Positions 55,201-63,250 of a stretch of DNA of 64,000 nucleotides are shown here, one piece after another (the first letter of the stretch is position 1; every line of letters begins with the position of its first letter). Under the pieces are notes generated by a model. It was not told the DNA's origin and searched no databases. It saw only the letters and a list, made by a program, of their open reading frames with translations. The position numbers and the translations under genes were made by a program. This DNA is from Chthonomonadaceae bacterium (lineage in GTDB: Bacteria > Armatimonadota > Chthonomonadetes > Chthonomonadales > Chthonomonadaceae), in assembly GCA_027450145.1 (NCBI GenBank), contig DAIDKH010000003.1, positions 1-64,000 of the forward strand, read 5' to 3'.

Positions 55201-57095
55201 TCACTAAGCCTCTCGTAATTGAACTGACGACGCCGCGTACCCTGGTACAGAATGACACAGCGCAGATTACCGCAATTCTCAATAACAACACGGGCCTTCC
55301 GCAAACAGTGGTTGCAAAGCTCACAGCTCCGAATGTCCAGGTAGAAGGGAACGTACAACAGAGTCTAGTGATGAGTGCGGGCGCCACTTCGCAGGTGACA
55401 TGGACGATTCACGCCGCGGCCGCTGGTACCGCTCGGTTTACCGCTGCCGCTTGGACCGTGCCAACCACGGGATCACGCCAGTACACGGATGCGATGCAGT
55501 CGTCGATACCAGTACGTGCATTTGGCTACCTTCATATTACAACGGTCTCCGGCGACGTAACATCCTCGCTTCCTCAAACGGAGAATGTACGAGTTAATCC
55601 TCTCACCGCGCCGGAACAGGTCAGTGCCGTTGTGCATATCATCCCGTCGGCTATCACAGCCATCACTGGTGGACTTGCAAATCTTGCGGATTACCCCTAC
55701 GGCTGCGTTGAGCAGACCAGCAGCAGGCTGGTAGCCGACGTGGCTGTAAAGCGAGCTATGCGACAAATGGGAGGTAGTGCGGCCAACGCAGTACCAGATG
55801 TTAATTCCATGGTATTGGAGGGGATCGCTAGGCTTTATCGGCTTCAACATCCTTCGGGTGGTTGGGGGTGGTGGCATTACGACTCGGTGAACCCCACCAT
55901 GACCGCAATCGCGCTCATGAGCCTTGAGGAAGCCCGAGCATATGGCGCACCCATCTCGATGAATGTGCTGAACAAGGGAGCACGCGCTGCAGTCACTTTA
56001 CTTGAGCGCTGTAAACCCGCTGAAAAACCCGCATTGCTCTACGCACTATCGCTCGCGGGACGTACCGCCATCGTGCACCGCGTCATTGCGTCCATGCCAG
56101 ACAGCGCATTCGACAACTCAGGCGCTGCCTATGCGCTCATGGCGTCGATTGGTGATAGGAAGTCCGCGCAGCGTTTTGCGCACTTGCTGGTGTCGAGAGT
56201 GAGCCTGCAAGGGCAGCTTGCCCACTGGGGCGGCGGACCTCAGTCGTTTAGTGACAACGTAGATACCACCGCTTTGGCTCTGCGTGCGTTGGCATCTGTT
56301 GACCGGCGAAACGGTCTGGTAGCCCCTGCTACCCGGTGGCTTATGCTGCAAAATAGCGATGGATGGTGGGTTTCTACGCGCGATACCGCAGATGCGGTTC
56401 TAGCTCTACTAGCGGTGCTTGGTGAACAGCACCCGGCGTCGTCCTCGGGGGCCCTTCAAATCCTCGTAAACGGGCAGGTCAAAACCACTGTGCCCATCGG
56501 TGGAGAGAACCTGAACGAGCAACAGCTGGTGGTTCAACTGCCACCTGGCACCTTCCATGCAGGAAATAACCAGGTCACATTCGTGCGCACTGGGGGTAGC
56601 AGTGCAGTATATTACTCTGTAACCACACGCCAGCTTGAACCCTCCACACCGGTCACCGGTACACTGCGTGGCCTGACAATCACTCGACAGTACCTTCGCG
56701 TGGTCTCGTCGTCGATGGAAGGACTGAATACCACACCGCTCTCCAGCTCGGTCAAGCTAGGAAGCATAATCCGTGTTCATCTTGTGGTGAAAGCTCCGCG
56801 AGAGATGAGTTACGTCGTCATAGAGGACCCATTTCCAGCAGGATTTGAACCGGATGTGCGAGGAGATGCAGACGTGATGGACGATTGGAACTATTGGTAC
56901 AGCGGTGTCGATGTTCGTGACGACAGGATAGCATTCTTTGCGCGCGGCGTACCCAAGGGTACCTCGGTGATCGACTATACGCTGCACGCCCAGACTTCCG
57001 GGGCGTTTAGCGCGCTTCCTGCTTTGGTACAGTCGATGTATGCGCCAACGGAACAGGCGTCAACGCGCATTCATCAAGTGAACATACAGCCATGA
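52290..57095 (+). CDS. bacterial alpha-2-macroglobulin with thioester motif
   Basis: 1601 residues. An N-terminal membrane helix (about 8-28) has no lipobox, so it is anchored or secreted rather than a lipoprotein like E. coli YfhM. A carboxypeptidase-regulatory-like domain (about 33-115, VSGVVYL...VPAGDYNIWAS) is followed by macroglobulin domains with the hallmark TDRPIYRPGQDIQFKCIV, the A2M stretch DNLTQWRATAIAQT and KPLVIELTTPRTLVQND. The thioester site YGCVEQT has Cys1139 and the Gln intact, then an alpha/alpha toroid (LQHPSGGWGWWHYDSVNP) and a receptor-like C-terminus. Family role: trapping attacking proteases in the periplasm or at the surface. The usual pbpC partner is absent; vanW follows with an ATGA overlap. 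Confidence 0.93.
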   Translation: MNTQNSGRLAAIVGIWLLAWFTGRVLMQAPAIGRVSGVVYLAEAHTRFKGATVYLQVHGGSERTRYVTSQDGGRFSFSNVPAGDYNIWASSAEHDVRSSRITVLDGADTPVTLSLSRNLPAFSLAVHQQNYTTSERPMFAVKGYQNWRLPMGHDWFTLSVYHTQMSRMLSTQASARSFAAVGRSYDAAPYLPKDVLHFASGMSPRLLFRRTVRITRTDTEGFYYQRYWFPKLPTGLYLLNLRHGHDTACTWLLVTDTALITKRVRSQVLAYVVNIVSGTPVAHSLVSFYRYGRAAAQSTTNSHGIAVLRVPPPQRGQQSGSSYVTALNHGDEALCSSYFGDAGNRQNFVVFSYTDRPIYRPGQDIQFKCIVRKRSYPAGTEALTALNSAKGSATSALTVPSNETVHVELRDPSGVAVLRRNYVTNSFGAIHGSAELLNEASTGVYTLFVTPAGGGSAHTHDIVVSAYRKPQIKLTAVAAQAQVIAGTSATVHVSAAYYFGAPVAGAKITYTVYSSPDWESDFPSDYDYQSGDESIFVDSAGDNYYGSQITTGTAVLDANGNATITFPTLEPNVPGSDLTQSKLFTCSVTLATGSQQSTEEDATVHVVQGNFHLSVEPAGYLGQRGQPMNVVVTAQGYDGVARANKLVTLSLYYQSTTTETYKRIAAGVLHATTNEAGKALFTVVPPRNGDLMLKATAQDAAGRTIMARNDLWVESAGDDGTNTIGNSLTVFTDRRQYKPGQTARVLISSPGKGYSALVTLEGGRIYRSQVVTLSTQNTVLHIPIRADYGPNLFIDVCYVSHKAFASSEASLRVANPKSKLHVTVQPVYAPGQTVFRPEQPVRYRIHITDWRGEPVRADFCLGVVNEAIYALREDHPEAIWNKFYPRRYNAVDTEYSFAPLYLGDADKAEPKIVTRKKFPDTAFWAPDITTDKNGNADVTFILPDNLTQWRATAIAQTMDTEVGWGTCDIQVTKPLVIELTTPRTLVQNDTAQITAILNNNTGLPQTVVAKLTAPNVQVEGNVQQSLVMSAGATSQVTWTIHAAAAGTARFTAAAWTVPTTGSRQYTDAMQSSIPVRAFGYLHITTVSGDVTSSLPQTENVRVNPLTAPEQVSAVVHIIPSAITAITGGLANLADYPYGCVEQTSSRLVADVAVKRAMRQMGGSAANAVPDVNSMVLEGIARLYRLQHPSGGWGWWHYDSVNPTMTAIALMSLEEARAYGAPISMNVLNKGARAAVTLLERCKPAEKPALLYALSLAGRTAIVHRVIASMPDSAFDNSGAAYALMASIGDRKSAQRFAHLLVSRVSLQGQLAHWGGGPQSFSDNVDTTALALRALASVDRRNGLVAPATRWLMLQNSDGWWVSTRDTADAVLALLAVLGEQHPASSSGALQILVNGQVKTTVPIGGENLNEQQLVVQLPPGTFHAGNNQVTFVRTGGSSAVYYSVTTRQLEPSTPVTGTLRGLTITRQYLRVVSSSMEGLNTTPLSSSVKLGSIIRVHLVVKAPREMSYVVIEDPFPAGFEPDVRGDADVMDDWNYWYSGVDVRDDRIAFFARGVPKGTSVIDYTLHAQTSGAFSALPALVQSMYAPTEQASTRIHQVNIQP

Positions 57096-57910
57096 GCCTC
57101 TACATCTGGCTTCAGCGTATTACCGCTGCGCTTTTGCTAGTGAGCGGTGTCATCCTTGTAACCCACGTTGGACGAGGCCCGACTGTAAGAGAGAAGCTGC
57201 TTGCCTCATACGCCACGAATGTGGCTCTCAGGACTCCGGCGCAGCGCAGAAATGCGAGACAGGCGGCTAACGCACTAAATGATTCGGTGATCCCACCTGG
57301 GGCTGTGTTTTCATTTAATCGCACCGTCGGTTCGTGGTCCGCCGATCGCGGCTACGTACCCGCACCTGTCAGTTATGATGGTGAGTTGGTGAAAGCTCCA
57401 GGAGGGGGAGTGTGCCAAACATCTACCACTTTATACAATGCAGCCCTGTTGGCAGGTATGGAGATCGTGCAGCGCCACCATCATGACTACGCACCGGGAT
57501 ATGCGCCACCGGGTAGGGATGCGGCTGTAGCGCAGTATACTATTGACCTGCAATTCCGCAACCCATATTCCTTTCCAGTGAGGGTGAAGTGTGGAGTTCA
57601 TGGTAAGCGACTCGTTGCATCATTCTATGGATTACGAAGACCGCCATATCAAATTCGCGTAGAAAGTTCCTTCCTTAGTGTGAGCCGCCCGCTTAGTATT
57701 ACGAGAGTTATTGTTGGTACTCGTGGTGTTGGGCTGCACGCCTACGTTCGTAATCCCGGGGCTACGGGTTACCGAGTACGTACCTACCGCACGTACTACC
57801 TGCAGGGCCGCGTAATGAAGAGGCAATTGCTGAGCGATGACACGTACGGCTGCATGAACCGAATTGTTCAGGTAGTGGAGATGCCCGGTGACCGAAGTCT
57901 TTTGAAGTGA
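57092..57910 (+). CDS. VanW-family protein
   Basis: 272 residues with one N-terminal membrane helix (about 7-27) and a VanW domain: NALNDSVIPPGAVFSFNRTVG, APGGGVCQTSTTLYNAALLAGMEIVQRH and YAPPGRDAAVAQYTIDLQFRNPY are signature stretches. VanW occurs in B-type vancomycin clusters, but its biochemical role is unsettled; a cell-wall-related function is assumed. No vanH/A/X or two-component genes are nearby, so this is not a glycopeptide cluster. It is translationally coupled to the A2M gene. Confidence 0.92.
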   Translation: MSLYIWLQRITAALLLVSGVILVTHVGRGPTVREKLLASYATNVALRTPAQRRNARQAANALNDSVIPPGAVFSFNRTVGSWSADRGYVPAPVSYDGELVKAPGGGVCQTSTTLYNAALLAGMEIVQRHHHDYAPGYAPPGRDAAVAQYTIDLQFRNPYSFPVRVKCGVHGKRLVASFYGLRRPPYQIRVESSFLSVSRPLSITRVIVGTRGVGLHAYVRNPGATGYRVRTYRTYYLQGRVMKRQLLSDDTYGCMNRIVQVVEMPGDRSLLK

Positions 57911-58000
57911 AGGGGGCTCGCGTCACCTAGAAACCCGTTGCTAGAAACGAAATATACCTTCTGAAGGCTGCACCATTGACCCTCCGGTAGTTCGCAGCAC

Positions 58001-58032
58001 AAACCGAGGGGAGCCGAAACTCCGCTCGGTTT
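58001..58032. terminator. bidirectional hairpin between convergent genes
   Basis: AAACCGAG (58001-58008) pairs with CTCGGTTT (58025-58032); after one mismatch GGAG pairs with CTCC around a CCGAAA loop. A-rich on one flank and T-rich on the other. It separates the VanW gene from the convergent gene at 58061. Confidence 0.65.
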
Positions 58033-58060
58033 ATGATAGTCTGAAGCGCGGGGGCACGAA

Positions 58061-58696
58061 TTATTTCTTGGGATGTACCCAGTCGTGCATGGCATACGCG
58101 ACTGCAATTTGCACGGCTCGCTGTTCCTGAGGTGTCTTGGGGCCACCACTTACCGCAGTTACCAGCGGCGTGATCAGTACAGCTCCTGCATATTTCAGGA
58201 TACTTGTTTTGGCGTCGCTCCGTCCCTGCACGTCCACTCGCTTGTACACAATCCTGCCAGAGGACGCATCAGTAATTCTTACGGTCACGAAAGCGGTTGA
58301 TATGGTGCGTGGGCCAATATCGACCCAAATAGACCGTGTATGGAACCTGAACATGGGTTGCACAACGTACCTCGCGTGAACTGCTCGGGCAAACTTCACA
58401 ATGTCCGAAGTGGTAGCGGGGCGATCCGTGGTGGGTTCTCGCAGGTCTAGGTGCTTCCAGGTACCGGCAGCCACAGTTTGAGATATCAGCGTGAACCCGC
58501 CTTTTTCTAGCGTCTCTCGCACTGACTGTACCGCAGTGTGCCGCGCGGTGGTCGTACCGGATCGCTGTGAATAGACGATGGGCCATACTACTGCCGTGCC
58601 GCGCGAGGTTACCGCTGCAAAAGCAGCTGGCGCCACACAGAGCATCGCCGAAATAGCTATACATGTAGACAATAGGTCTTTTCTAGAGGGAAACAT
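58061..58696 (-). CDS. exported protein of unknown function
   Basis: 211 residues with a signal peptide (KDLLSTCIAISAMLCVAPAAFAA). The second of two adjacent ATGs (58696) is chosen because AAGGAG is five bases away; the first would leave only two bases. The mature part looks like a small alpha/beta domain: AVVWPIVYSQRSG, SVRETLEKGGFTLIS, VKFARAVHARYVVQPMFRF and TVRITDASSGRIVYKRVDVQGRSD. This pattern recalls periplasmic proteins of the TolB-N/GNA1162 general kind, but I cannot assign a family. Confidence 0.75.
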   Translation of the reverse strand: MFPSRKDLLSTCIAISAMLCVAPAAFAAVTSRGTAVVWPIVYSQRSGTTTARHTAVQSVRETLEKGGFTLISQTVAAGTWKHLDLREPTTDRPATTSDIVKFARAVHARYVVQPMFRFHTRSIWVDIGPRTISTAFVTVRITDASSGRIVYKRVDVQGRSDAKTSILKYAGAVLITPLVTAVSGGPKTPQEQRAVQIAVAYAMHDWVHPKK

Positions 58697-58699
58697 CAT

Positions 58700-59383
58700 T
58701 ACTCCTTTTCTACCATTTGGTGCCCGCTTGGGACGAACGGCTCACAATTTTAGTTCAACTCATTAAGATCGTGGTACGCGCATAGAATTTTTACAAATCA
58801 TACAGGCAATCTCACGTCCAAATTAGCAATGTGAGCAACACTCATAGTATTATTTACGAAATAGACCGGCGAATGAGCGTTCGAGCCCAAAGATTGAGCG
58901 AGAGCCGGGTATAGGAGCAACGCGAACAATCCACTGAGTGTCTGAGCATTGTTATACGGCGGACAGCTAAAAATCGCAGAATTGCTGTGTTGCTGATGCA
59001 ACCTTAAGGTGCCAGACTAGGCAAATTGTTGGAGCATACCGGTGCCTGTTTACAATATGAAAAGTTGCTTGTTCTGTTGTGCACCGGCGCCACATGCAAA
59101 GACGAATCGCTTTTCGCCGTGGTGTTACGAAGCTGCTGGCAGGTATGAAATAGAATGTGCGGTTTGCTTTCGTGTACAAACAAATGTGGCGAGGAAATAT
59201 ATTCATGGCGCGTAGCGTAGAGATAATTACACGCACTGCGAGGAAGAGATAACCGAGATATGCTTGGACCCGCGGTACGAGGCGATACCGTTCATTTCGC
59301 CACTGAACCAATGAACGGGCTATGTTCGGCATCACGACACTTGACACACGAGGCTACCCGTGCTAAAATTGAGGGCCGTATCT
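58700..59383. other. 684-bp gap before tRNA-Ser
   Basis: No protein gene I can support; short minus-strand readings lack ribosome sites and known motifs. The last 45 bases hold the tRNA promoter. The promoter of the exported-protein gene at 58696 must be here, but I could not place it. Confidence 0.5.
59341..59369 (+). promoter_or_regulatory. strong promoter of tRNA-Ser
   Basis: Consensus TTGACA (59341-59346), a 17-base spacer and TAAAAT (59364-59369) preceded by TGC (extended -10). The transcript would begin near 59376, about eight bases before the mature tRNA. This is the best sigma-70-type promoter in the window. Confidence 0.85.
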
Positions 59384-59472
59384 GGAGTGATGTCCGAGTT
59401 GGTCTAAGGAGCACGACTGGAAATCGTGTAATGGTCACAAGCCATTCGAGGGTTCGAATCCCTCTCACTCCG
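59384..59472 (+). tRNA. tRNA-Ser(GGA)
   Basis: 89 bases including the discriminator G. The acceptor stem GGAGTGA pairs with TCACTCC (59465-59471). The anticodon stem-loop is CACGA-CTGGAAA-TCGTG with anticodon GGA (codons UCC/UCU). A long variable arm (class II tRNA) and the T-loop GGTTCGAATCC are present. CCA is not encoded. The PIG-L gene starts 53 bases downstream without a visible terminator, so read-through is possible. Confidence 0.97.
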
Positions 59473-59524
59473 TTTCTTCCGGTAATGACGCCGCTTCCCC
59501 TTTGGCTGGAGAGTTCCGCAGGCA

Positions 59525-61054
59525 ATGCCTATTGCTTCCCGTTTTAAATCAATAATTAGAGCAATCTTGCTATTATGCGCGCTACCAGGGATCTATGAGG
59601 CGGGTGCGAGCATTGCTTTCGTGCTGCGGGAACGTAAGGCAAATGCGGATTATGCTGCTCTTCGGCTACCCGTAGAATCGGCTCCATATCGCGGCGAACG
59701 ACTGTTGGTTGTGGCTCCGCATTGCGATGATGAAACGCTTGGCTGCGGCGGCCTCATGCAACAAACTCTTAAAGATGGCGGAGACGTAGAAGTCGTTTTC
59801 CTTACCAACGGCGATGCTTTTCGCACTGCAGTAGAGTGTATGACTCACCGCGTAAACGTTACACCGGCCGATTATATAAAGTTCGCAGATTTAAGACAGC
59901 GCGAATCTACTCGTGTGCTGGAATACCTGGGGGTAAAGCCCTCTCGTATTCTCTTCCTGGGCTACCCAGATCAGGGTTCCATGAACATCTGGCATTCGCA
60001 CTGGTTGAGTTCATCGCCATTTATGTCGCCTTATACTCGGTGCAGCGCTTCGCCCTATGCAGTCTGTTTTCACTCCGGCGCCCCATACTCCGGTGAGAGT
60101 ATTGTAACCGACCTTCAAAAGGTTATTGAACAGTATCGTCCCACGCTTATCACAGTAACCCATCCCTCCGATGACCATGTGGATCACGTGGGCGCGGAAG
60201 CCTTTACTCACACGGCATTAGACCTTCTGCGATTGTCGCCAGATGACGCCTCTTGGGCTCGTCGAATAAAACTGCAGTATTATCTCGTTCACCATGGTGA
60301 TTGGCCAATTCCACAGGGCATATATACGAAGTTGCCATTAACACCTCCCAGGCCGCTCGCATACCTGGACACACACTGGAACGAGTTGCAGCTTACGCAT
60401 GGCCAGGTGCTTAAAAAGCTCCATGCAATAAACATGTACCACAGCCAAACAGCGATGATGGGGCGATTTCTGGACTCGTTTGCGCGGAGCACGGAGATAT
60501 TTGGGACGCTGGATACCCAGGTTGTCACCAACGTGACCGGATCACTGAAACCCAATGCGCCTGCCTGGAATATGTTGTCGCCGGTACTCCTCAATCCGCA
60601 GCGTGACGGCATAATGCGCGCGCTAAACGGAGCTGCAAATATCTCGTCTGTATACATGGCAAGAAATTCCACTTCGCTGGTAATAATGGTCAAATACCGC
60701 GATAGTATCTCTGCCCACTACCGTTACTTCGTCACAGTTCGGCCGTTTGGGCTGCATGGCGAGAGCAGTATGTCCGCGATCAACCTGTTATACACGCCTG
60801 GTACCACGCATGATGCCAGCGGAGTTGTATTTCAACGTAGTGGGCAGAGCCTTGTAATTCGAATACCCTGGAGTCTCATTGTACGGCACGCAACGGGGGT
60901 TCAACCAGCTTTAGCCGGCGTAAGTGCCAGTACGACTATAGGAAATGTGCTCGTGGACAAAACCGGAATCCGAATTGTCCATTTCGCCACCACACCTGTA
61001 GCTGATGGTGATGTGCATTTAACCGCATATAATTCCACGGGAAGGCGGTATTAA
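59525..61054 (+). CDS. PIG-L family deacetylase with extra C-terminal domain
   Basis: 509 residues. An N-terminal membrane helix (about 11-33) precedes a LmbE/PIG-L zinc hydrolase domain: PHCDDETLGCGG at 65-76 gives two zinc ligands and the catalytic Asp, and THPSDDHVDHVGAEAFTH carries the third His and conserved Asp. The family removes acetyl groups from N-acetylglucosaminyl compounds such as glycolipid or thiol precursors. The last 150 or so residues are beta-rich and resemble a sugar-binding module, but I do not recognise it. GGAGAG lies 13 bases before the ATG. Confidence 0.88.
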   Translation: MPIASRFKSIIRAILLLCALPGIYEAGASIAFVLRERKANADYAALRLPVESAPYRGERLLVVAPHCDDETLGCGGLMQQTLKDGGDVEVVFLTNGDAFRTAVECMTHRVNVTPADYIKFADLRQRESTRVLEYLGVKPSRILFLGYPDQGSMNIWHSHWLSSSPFMSPYTRCSASPYAVCFHSGAPYSGESIVTDLQKVIEQYRPTLITVTHPSDDHVDHVGAEAFTHTALDLLRLSPDDASWARRIKLQYYLVHHGDWPIPQGIYTKLPLTPPRPLAYLDTHWNELQLTHGQVLKKLHAINMYHSQTAMMGRFLDSFARSTEIFGTLDTQVVTNVTGSLKPNAPAWNMLSPVLLNPQRDGIMRALNGAANISSVYMARNSTSLVIMVKYRDSISAHYRYFVTVRPFGLHGESSMSAINLLYTPGTTHDASGVVFQRSGQSLVIRIPWSLIVRHATGVQPALAGVSASTTIGNVLVDKTGIRIVHFATTPVADGDVHLTAYNSTGRRY

Positions 61055-61061
61055 GGACCTC

Positions 61062-61685
61062 GTGCGTATAGGCATCATGGGCGGAACTTTTGATCCTGTT
61101 CATTATGGCCATCTCTTTGTGGCTGAAGAAGCCAGGGTGTTGTTTGGCCTGGAAAAGGTGTTATTTATACCGAATGGGCGACCGCCTCACCGCCCTGAAG
61201 GTGCATGTGCCAGTGCAGCAAGACGGTATGCCATGACGCTTATTGCAACACACAGCAACAATGCGTTTACTTGCTCACCGGTTGAAATTCATAGATCTGG
61301 CCCGTCATATGCTGTAGATACGCTGGTCGCTCTTAATCGAGATTATCCAGATGCCGAATTCTACTACATAACGGGAATTGATGCCGTAGCCGAACTAGCA
61401 ACTTGGCACCGCTACGAGGATGTAGTGAAACTGACGCGGTTTATCGCAGCCACTCGACCTGGCTTCCCGATCGCCAGCCTTAAGAGCAGGCTTCCGTTGG
61501 CGTGTCTAGAGCGCATTTTACCACTGCAAACAAGCTCGCCAAACATTTCGTCAACCACTATCCGTGATAGAATTAAGAAAAATTTGCCAATACGCTATCT
61601 CACACCGGACGGTGTTGTAAACTATATCTATGAACACCGACTCTATGTCGACTCGGAACTGATAGCCGTGGGAGAAACCGCTTGA
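61062..61685 (+). CDS. nadD: nicotinate-nucleotide adenylyltransferase
   Basis: Adenylates nicotinate mononucleotide in NAD synthesis. 207 residues from GTG at 61062, with AAGGA upstream. Signatures: MGGTFDPVHYGHLFVAEEA (the HxGH nucleotidyl-transferase motif), FIPNGRPPHR, YYITGIDAVAELATWHRYEDV and SSTTIRDRI. rsfS overlaps its stop, a gene pair conserved in many bacteria. Confidence 0.97.
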   Translation: MRIGIMGGTFDPVHYGHLFVAEEARVLFGLEKVLFIPNGRPPHRPEGACASAARRYAMTLIATHSNNAFTCSPVEIHRSGPSYAVDTLVALNRDYPDAEFYYITGIDAVAELATWHRYEDVVKLTRFIAATRPGFPIASLKSRLPLACLERILPLQTSSPNISSTTIRDRIKKNLPIRYLTPDGVVNYIYEHRLYVDSELIAVGETA

Positions 61686-62260
61686 CCTGTGAAGACAACA
61701 TAAGAGAAGACGTTGCTGATTTGTCAGAATCTGGTAGCGCGTCGACAGATCCAAAAAGAACTAAGCATGAAAACGTGAATTTGCATGACCCCGACAATGA
61801 CCAACTCGACAATCAGCTTGAGGACGAGGATTTCGATCTTGATGACGAGGAATTGCCGGAGGTAAGTGAGGATACAGACTCCGAGGAGCGGGCGGCCTGG
61901 CTTGCCCTGGCTGCGGATGCTGTGCGTGCCGAGGATATTAAGGTACTCGACCTTCGCGGTTTGACAATCATTGCCGACTTTTTTGTGATTTGTACCGGCA
62001 AGTCGTCTATACAATTGAGAGCGATTGCCGATCGCGCAGAGGAGATTATGGAGCAAAGGGGCTACAAGAAGCTCCGAGTGGAGGGGTATCAGGAAGCCGT
62101 TTGGATATTGCTAGACTATGGTGACGTGGTTATGCACATTATGGCGGCTGAACAGCGGGAATTCTACCATCTTGAGGACTTTTGGAAGAACGCCCCGTTG
62201 TTGCCGGTAGACCTCGACAACAATCCATTTATTCCCGTGCGCTCGAGGCCCGCGATTTAG
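61682..62260 (+). CDS. rsfS: ribosome silencing factor RsfS with acidic N-terminal extension
   Basis: Binds uL14 and blocks joining of ribosomal subunits under nutrient limitation. 192 residues from TTG at 61682 (overlapping the nadD TGA; GGGAG seven bases upstream). The RsfS domain covers about 75-180: AEDIKVLDLRGLTIIADFFVICTG, YQEAVWILLDYGDVVMHIM and REFYHLEDFW. The first 70 residues are an Asp/Glu-rich, probably disordered tail absent from the standard 105-130-residue family. Confidence 0.93.
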   Translation: MTCEDNIREDVADLSESGSASTDPKRTKHENVNLHDPDNDQLDNQLEDEDFDLDDEELPEVSEDTDSEERAAWLALAADAVRAEDIKVLDLRGLTIIADFFVICTGKSSIQLRAIADRAEEIMEQRGYKKLRVEGYQEAVWILLDYGDVVMHIMAAEQREFYHLEDFWKNAPLLPVDLDNNPFIPVRSRPAI

Positions 62261-62270
62261 AGGAGCGACA

Positions 62271-63185
62271 ATGGACGCAACCCCGGAAGAAACGGCGCCT
62301 TCGCAATCTGAGGATATCCTGAAGGCGGATCCCGCAAAGAGACGGCAGGCAGAATTGGATTTGGCCATGATGGGTATGTCACCCGTTGAGATTGCTCGCC
62401 TGCTAGATGCCAATACCAGCACCTTTGACGGTACGGCGCCTCCCGTTGCGCCGCTGGACGGAAAGGGTCAGCCAGTCTCTCCTGAAGTTACCATAGATAT
62501 GTTGCGCATGCAGGCGGTTGCTCGCGAGCAGGAACGAACGCAGGAGTTAATTAAACGGTCTCAACAGATTGATTTGAAGCTGCCACCCGCAAGGGAGGCC
62601 ACTCCGATGGAGAAGGGGCGCGCGGAGAAGTTGCTAAGCGAGGCAGCTTTGCTGCGCAGACGAGAGAGACCTAAAGAGGCCGAGGCAAAATGTAGGGAGG
62701 CACTGGATGCTGACCCGTGTGATGCTGCTGCGTTGGAGCTTCTAGGAGACCTTTATCAGGACATTGCCCACATTGAGGAGGCGCTCGCAGCGTACAGTAG
62801 GGCCAACGAACTACAGCCAACACGAACGACTGCGGAGCGCAAGTACGCTAACCTGCTCACCAATCAGGAGCAATGGAGTGCCCTGGAGTCGGAAGTCATA
62901 GTAAAAAGCCCTGGACTAGCACTGGTTTTGAGCCTTGTATTGCCGGGATTGGGGCAGTTTTACAACTCCGAAATTGGCAAGGGAATCCTTTTTATCGTAT
63001 TGGACTTGCTCGACTTTTTTATGCTTGCTTTCTCCCCGTGGGGATTTGCTGCTGCAAAGCAGCACGGCGGACCGAGCGCCGGGCTTGTATTTTCGTCAAT
63101 TTTCCTGGTCATTATCTACCTAGTCTCATCCATCGATGCTATGAATGCGGCGCGCATGGGAGGCGGCCAAGGAGGCTGGAAGTAA
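62271..63185 (+). CDS. TPR protein with C-terminal membrane domain
   Basis: 304 residues; GAGGAG precedes the ATG. The N-terminal 120 residues are Pro/Glu-rich, with a motif DLAMMGMSPVEIARLLDA. Two TPR-like helix pairs (about 125-205: EAEAKCREALDADPCDAAALELLGDLYQ and EEALAAYSRANELQP) precede a hydrophobic module beginning SPGLALVLSLVLPGLGQFYNSEIGKGILF, as in TM2/DUF5683-type proteins with two to three helices. Function unknown. Confidence 0.75.
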   Translation: MDATPEETAPSQSEDILKADPAKRRQAELDLAMMGMSPVEIARLLDANTSTFDGTAPPVAPLDGKGQPVSPEVTIDMLRMQAVAREQERTQELIKRSQQIDLKLPPAREATPMEKGRAEKLLSEAALLRRRERPKEAEAKCREALDADPCDAAALELLGDLYQDIAHIEEALAAYSRANELQPTRTTAERKYANLLTNQEQWSALESEVIVKSPGLALVLSLVLPGLGQFYNSEIGKGILFIVLDLLDFFMLAFSPWGFAAAKQHGGPSAGLVFSSIFLVIIYLVSSIDAMNAARMGGGQGGWK

Positions 63186-63250
63186 CGCGGCTTCTGCCGC
63201 AGGCTAAAGACCGTTCACTTTTTTGTTCAATTGCACCTAAGGAGTTCTTT

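Noticed and set aside
57092-57910. VanW gene as evidence of a vancomycin-resistance cluster
   Set aside because: No vanH, ligase, dipeptidase or regulatory genes nearby; VanW is widespread outside resistance clusters.
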